This document shows, piece after piece, positions 61,446-64,000 of a DNA stretch of 64,000 nt. Under the pieces are notes generated by a model. The model was given only the letters and a program-made list of their open reading frames with translations, was not told the origin of the DNA and ran no database searches. This DNA is from M3007 sp041160955. Lineage in GTDB: Bacteria > Bacteroidota > Bacteroidia > Chitinophagales > Saprospiraceae. The stretch lies in NCBI GenBank assembly GCA_041160955.1, contig JBEAVK010000155.1, positions 18,872 through 82,871 on the forward strand, written 5' to 3'. The position numbers and the translations under genes were made by a program. How positions within the stretch are numbered: the stretch's first letter is position 1; each line of letters begins with the position of its first letter.

Positions 61446-61540
61446 AGTACTTTAAAATTTAACATTTAACATTTAACATTTAACATTTAAAATTATATAT
61501 TGAAAAATATTAAACGCTAAATATTAAATGTTAAAGTACT
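61446..61540. repeat. Heptamer tandem repeat within short terminal inverted repeats
   Basis: A 95-bp element: perfect 10-bp ends AGTACTTTAA (61446-61455) and TTAAAGTACT (61531-61540), with four to five tandem ATTTAAC heptamers (61457-61490) inside the left arm and a partly complementary TTAAATGTTAAA on the right. It lies between the MoxR and idi genes and can form a hairpin. It may be a terminator-like or MITE-like element; heptamer number could vary between strains. Confidence 0.6.
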
Positions 61541-61550
61541 TGTAGCCTTA

Positions 61551-62507
61551 TTACATCATCGTTTCGATGATATTTTCTTCGGTAATGCCTTCTGCTTCTG
61601 CTTTATAGTTGCGCACAATACGGTGGCGCAACACCAAATTGGCAATAGCCTTTACGTCTTCAATATCCGGAGCATATTTACCATTGATAGCCGCGTGGCA
61701 TTTTGCACCCAATACTAAATATTGGCTTGCGCGTGGCCCTGCACCCCAACTGAGGTAATTATTCGCTTCTTTTGTAGCACGAGCACTACCTGGGCGGGTT
61801 TTGGTTACAAGATTGACGGCATATTCCAACACGTTATCGCTAACTGGAATTTTACGAATCAATTGCTGATAAGCCAAAATTTGTTCCGCATTGAGGATAT
61901 GGTTTAGTGTTACACTTCTGGATGAAGTCGTATTTTTCACCACTTCTACCTCTTGTTCGTAAGAAGGATAAGTCAAAGGAATATTGAACATAAAACGGTC
62001 TAATTGCGCTTCGGGAAGCGGGTAAGTACCTTCTTGTTCAATAGGATTTTGTGTTGCCAATACAAAGAACGGTGCAGGAAGCGCGTGGCGGTGACCACCA
62101 ACGGTGACCGAACGCTCTTGCATGGCTTCCAACAAAGCTGCTTGTGTTTTAGGAGGCGTACGGTTGATCTCGTCGGCCAAAACAATATTGGCAAAAACGG
62201 GGCCATTCACAAACTGGAATTTACGGCTCTCATCCAATATTTCAGAACCTGTAATATCCGAAGGCATCAAGTCGGGCGTAAACTGGATCCGTTTGAAATT
62301 AAGATCAAGTACTTCTGCTATGGTACTCACCAAAAGTGTTTTTGCAAGTCCTGGAACGCCCACTAATAGAGAGTGTCCATTAGAAAATAATGAAATAATT
62401 ACGGCACGAACCACTTCATCTTGTCCGACAATCACTTTACTAATTTCGGCAGATAATTCTTTGTATGTTTTTGCGAGTGCATCCACTGCTGCTACATCTG
62501 ATTGCAT
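61551..62507 (-). CDS. MoxR family AAA+ ATPase
   Basis: A 318-residue MoxR ATPase. Walker A is GVPGLAKT (50-57), Walker B 'NIVLADEINR' (about 107-116), sensor and arginine-finger region 'ATQNPIEQEGTYPLPEAQLDRFMF'. MoxR proteins act as chaperones that insert metal cofactors or assemble complexes, usually with a VWA partner; none is present here. Length (about 320) and the C-terminal lid helices are typical. It is transcribed leftward upstream of idi. Confidence 0.92.
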   Translation of the reverse strand: MQSDVAAVDALAKTYKELSAEISKVIVGQDEVVRAVIISLFSNGHSLLVGVPGLAKTLLVSTIAEVLDLNFKRIQFTPDLMPSDITGSEILDESRKFQFVNGPVFANIVLADEINRTPPKTQAALLEAMQERSVTVGGHRHALPAPFFVLATQNPIEQEGTYPLPEAQLDRFMFNIPLTYPSYEQEVEVVKNTTSSRSVTLNHILNAEQILAYQQLIRKIPVSDNVLEYAVNLVTKTRPGSARATKEANNYLSWGAGPRASQYLVLGAKCHAAINGKYAPDIEDVKAIANLVLRHRIVRNYKAEAEGITEENIIETMM

Positions 62508-62557
62508 ATATAGTATAAAATTATTTTGTATTAATTAAAATTGAGTTTATGGCGTGT

Positions 62558-63277
62558 CTATTTACTCCAAATATTGTATTTCATAATGCAATAAATGGCT
62601 CTAAAGCCGTCTTTCCAGCTTATTTTTTTACCTTCTGCATAAGACCGTCCATAATAGGAAATACCCACTTCGTAGATACGGATTTCCTTGATCCGGCTGA
62701 TCTTCGCGGTTACTTCAGGTTCAAAACCAAAACGATTTTCTTTTAGTGTTAAGCCCTGTACAATATCAGCCTTGAACAATTTGTAACAAGTCTCCATATC
62801 GGTCAGGTTTAGGTTGGTCATTACATTAGACAAAGAAGTAAGGAACTTGTTGCCTATGCTGTGCCAAAAAAACAAAATTCGGTGTGGACGGCCACCCATA
62901 AAGCGAGACCCATACACTACATCTGCAAAGCCATTTAGTATAGGGCGGAGCAGAATATTGTATTCCTCGGGGTCGTATTCCAAATCTGCATCTTGCACAA
63001 TGATATAATCACCGGTAGCCTCGCGGATACCTGTATGCAGGGCGGCACCCTTACCTTTGTTTTTGGTATGCTTGCGGTATTGAATATTCAATTCAGGATT
63101 GGCATCCATGTAACGTTTGATGGCTCCTTCGGTATCGTCCTTGGAGCAATCATTGGTAATAATAATTTCCTTTTTCATTCCTCCTAACAATTCTACCGAT
63201 TTCACTTTATCCAAGATGCGGTGAATGGTACGTTCCTCGTTGTATGCGGGGATGACAATGGATAGCGTTTGAGTCAT
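62558..63277 (-). CDS. GT2 family glycosyltransferase (DPM1-like)
   Basis: A 239-residue enzyme. 'LSIVIPAYNEERTIHRIL', 'IIITNDCSKDDTEGAIKRYM' and 'DYIIVQDADLEYDPEEY' (DxD-like metal site) with 'GSRFMGGRPHRILFFWHSIGNKFLTSLSNVMTNLNLTDMETCYK' are the polyprenyl-phosphate mannosyl/glucosyltransferase (DPM1) pattern. It transfers a sugar from GDP- or UDP-sugar to polyprenyl phosphate, the donor that GT39 enzymes such as the one at 662 use. ATG 63277 was chosen; the frame is open 10 codons upstream without homology. Confidence 0.9.
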   Translation of the reverse strand: MTQTLSIVIPAYNEERTIHRILDKVKSVELLGGMKKEIIITNDCSKDDTEGAIKRYMDANPELNIQYRKHTKNKGKGAALHTGIREATGDYIIVQDADLEYDPEEYNILLRPILNGFADVVYGSRFMGGRPHRILFFWHSIGNKFLTSLSNVMTNLNLTDMETCYKLFKADIVQGLTLKENRFGFEPEVTAKISRIKEIRIYEVGISYYGRSYAEGKKISWKDGFRAIYCIMKYNIWSK

Positions 63278-63479
63278 ATTAATTAAATAAGCGCAAATAA
63301 GGCGCAAAGGTAACTCATAGTTCTGATATTGGGTATGCTGAAAAAAATAGTGTTAAAACTCTGTATTTTAACATTTTATTGAAACTTTCTTTTCAAAAAA
63401 TGCGTTAATTCTGTGAAAATCAAACATTTAGTACAGTTATAGTACCATTTTCATTCATCGTATTTTAATTTTTTTAATC

Positions 63480-63653
63480 ATGCAAACACAAAAATCTAAA
63501 TTCGTCCGTTTGTGGAAAAAATCTCCACGATTTGCAGTAGTTGCTATTTATCGCCGATTTACAAAAAAAGCCAAACAATTACTTCCAAAAGAAGATTGGA
63601 ATATCAATTGGCTCGGTGAAGAAATGAGGCCACATAATAGCCTGCAAAACTAA
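63480..63653 (+). CDS. Small basic protein, 57 residues
   Basis: An open frame from ATG 63480 encoding MQTQKSKFVRLWKKSPRFAV and a C-terminus 'LLPKEDWNINWLGEEMRPHN'. It has many Lys/Arg and Trp, no signal peptide and no known family. Codon use is similar to the neighbours. It stands alone on the plus strand in a 540-bp gap between leftward genes. It is probably real because the frame ends cleanly with tandem stops (TAATAA) and the reading frame is protein-like, but expression cannot be judged. Confidence 0.45.
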   Translation: MQTQKSKFVRLWKKSPRFAVVAIYRRFTKKAKQLLPKEDWNINWLGEEMRPHNSLQN

Positions 63654-63693
63654 TAAAATCCGGCTAATAAAACCCCCCAATGTACTTAAGCAG

Positions 63694-63799
63694 GTTGTCT
63701 CATAAGTACGGTAATCGGTCTAAGTACTTTACCTTGGCCGAATAAAATATCAAAAAAAAGTCTTAGTAGAGCGTCGGCGTGAGTGCGACTCACGCCGAC
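63694..63799 (+). repeat. Dispersed structured intergenic repeat, copy B
   Basis: The second copy of the element at 17226-17410, here in plus orientation, with about 90 bp aligned. It ends in a perfect 12-bp hairpin GTCGGCGTGAGT-GCG-ACTCACGCCGAC (63773-63799). The larger inner loop of copy A is missing. Confidence 0.65.
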
Positions 63800-63814
63800 A
63801 CTACGCTTGAGTAT

Positions 63815-64000
63815 TTACACCTGCCAAAAACCGTCCGCCACCATTTGCGTTCTTCCGCCTACACCCAATTTGTACCAATCGTTTTCCACACTGCCATCTA
63901 GGTACAGATACGATTTGCGGTGTATCTGAAACCCTTGTTCCACAGTGGTTTGAACTGTGGGCTGCACATGTTGGAGTAGGTAAGCCAAAAAGCATCCATT
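63815..64000 (-). CDS. 3' end of an unidentified leftward gene
   Basis: The last 61 codons of a gene whose start lies beyond the right edge. The frame ends at TAA (63815-63817) after 'YLYLDGSVENDWYKLGVGGRTQMVADGFWQV', which looks like real protein; the two other minus-strand frames are less protein-like and one has an internal stop. I do not recognise the family. Confidence 0.5.
   Translation of the reverse strand, partial: NGCFLAYLLQHVQPTVQTTVEQGFQIHRKSYLYLDGSVENDWYKLGVGGRTQMVADGFWQV

Noticed and set aside
61446..61540. CRISPR array
   Set aside because: The units are 7 bp with no spacers; this is a simple tandem repeat within a palindrome.

Overview
The window is chromosomal DNA of a Bacteroidota bacterium. 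Four things show this: many promoters carry the phylum's TAnnTTTG -7 box; two secreted proteins end in type IX secretion (T9SS) sorting domains; metabolic genes have the forms typical of the phylum (type III glutamine synthetase, eukaryote-like citrate synthase, RicT/PSP1 with a long tail, PUR/DUF3276 protein, DUF177-L32 pair, ECF sigma with repeat-type anti-sigma); and Shine-Dalgarno sequences are mostly absent. Moderate GC and the gene mix would fit Saprospiria, but that placement is inference. No rRNA, tRNA, CRISPR array, phage or complete transposase was found.

Layout. 1-5 kb: a partial secreted LVIVD-type protein, a GT39 glycosyltransferase, a xisH/xisI pair with xisH broken by one in-frame stop, a lone MlaF-like ABC ATPase and a secreted orphan. 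4.8-9.1 kb: housekeeping genes (DUF177, rpmF, ridA, trpS, a NahK-like kinase, rfbD). 9.2-17.1 kb: two T9SS-exported proteins (one a cytochrome c/copper monooxygenase-like protein), a secreted DUF4261 protein, a lipase-like hydrolase and a LolA/B-like secreted protein; a cloverleaf-like palindromic element and a 182-bp MITE lie between them. 17.4-27.8 kb: a giant BNR-repeat protein, a nucleotidyltransferase, a bleomycin-hydrolase-type protease, a HIT protein, citrate synthase, a PUR protein, an SRPBCC/GyrI-like protein and aroQ. 27.8-33 kb: an operon of ECF sigma factor, triple-repeat anti-sigma-like membrane protein and DUF4097 protein; a thioredoxin-like protein; a lipoprotein/BNR pair. 33-40 kb: an APC permease, an AraC regulator divergent from a secreted esterase-GH3 fusion, and a second APC permease. 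40-48 kb: a candidate free-standing small RNA, ricT with eight 28-residue repeats, glnA type III, a nucleoid-associated protein, a GT4 glycosyltransferase and a PhnA-like protein. 48-64 kb: proline dehydrogenase, aroE, an MFS transporter, a second thioredoxin-like protein, an atypical SDR, purA, a truncated hydrolase leader abutting a PAP2-like gene, a lipoprotein, a TPR protein, an M23 peptidase, type 2 isopentenyl-diphosphate isomerase, a MoxR ATPase, a DPM1-like glycosyltransferase, a small basic ORF and the 3' end of one more gene.

How the genes work together. Most are independent housekeeping or envelope genes closed off by strong, often bidirectional hairpin terminators. Likely functional sets are the sigma/anti-sigma/DUF4097 operon, the AraC-controlled esterase-GH3 sugar-release gene, and the idi/M23 pair. 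The least explained signals are non-coding: the candidate RNA near 40.4 kb and four structured intergenic repeats (12.3, 15.1, 17.3/63.7 and 61.5 kb). I found no convincing complete new defence or mobile system; the broken xisHI pair is the closest to one.
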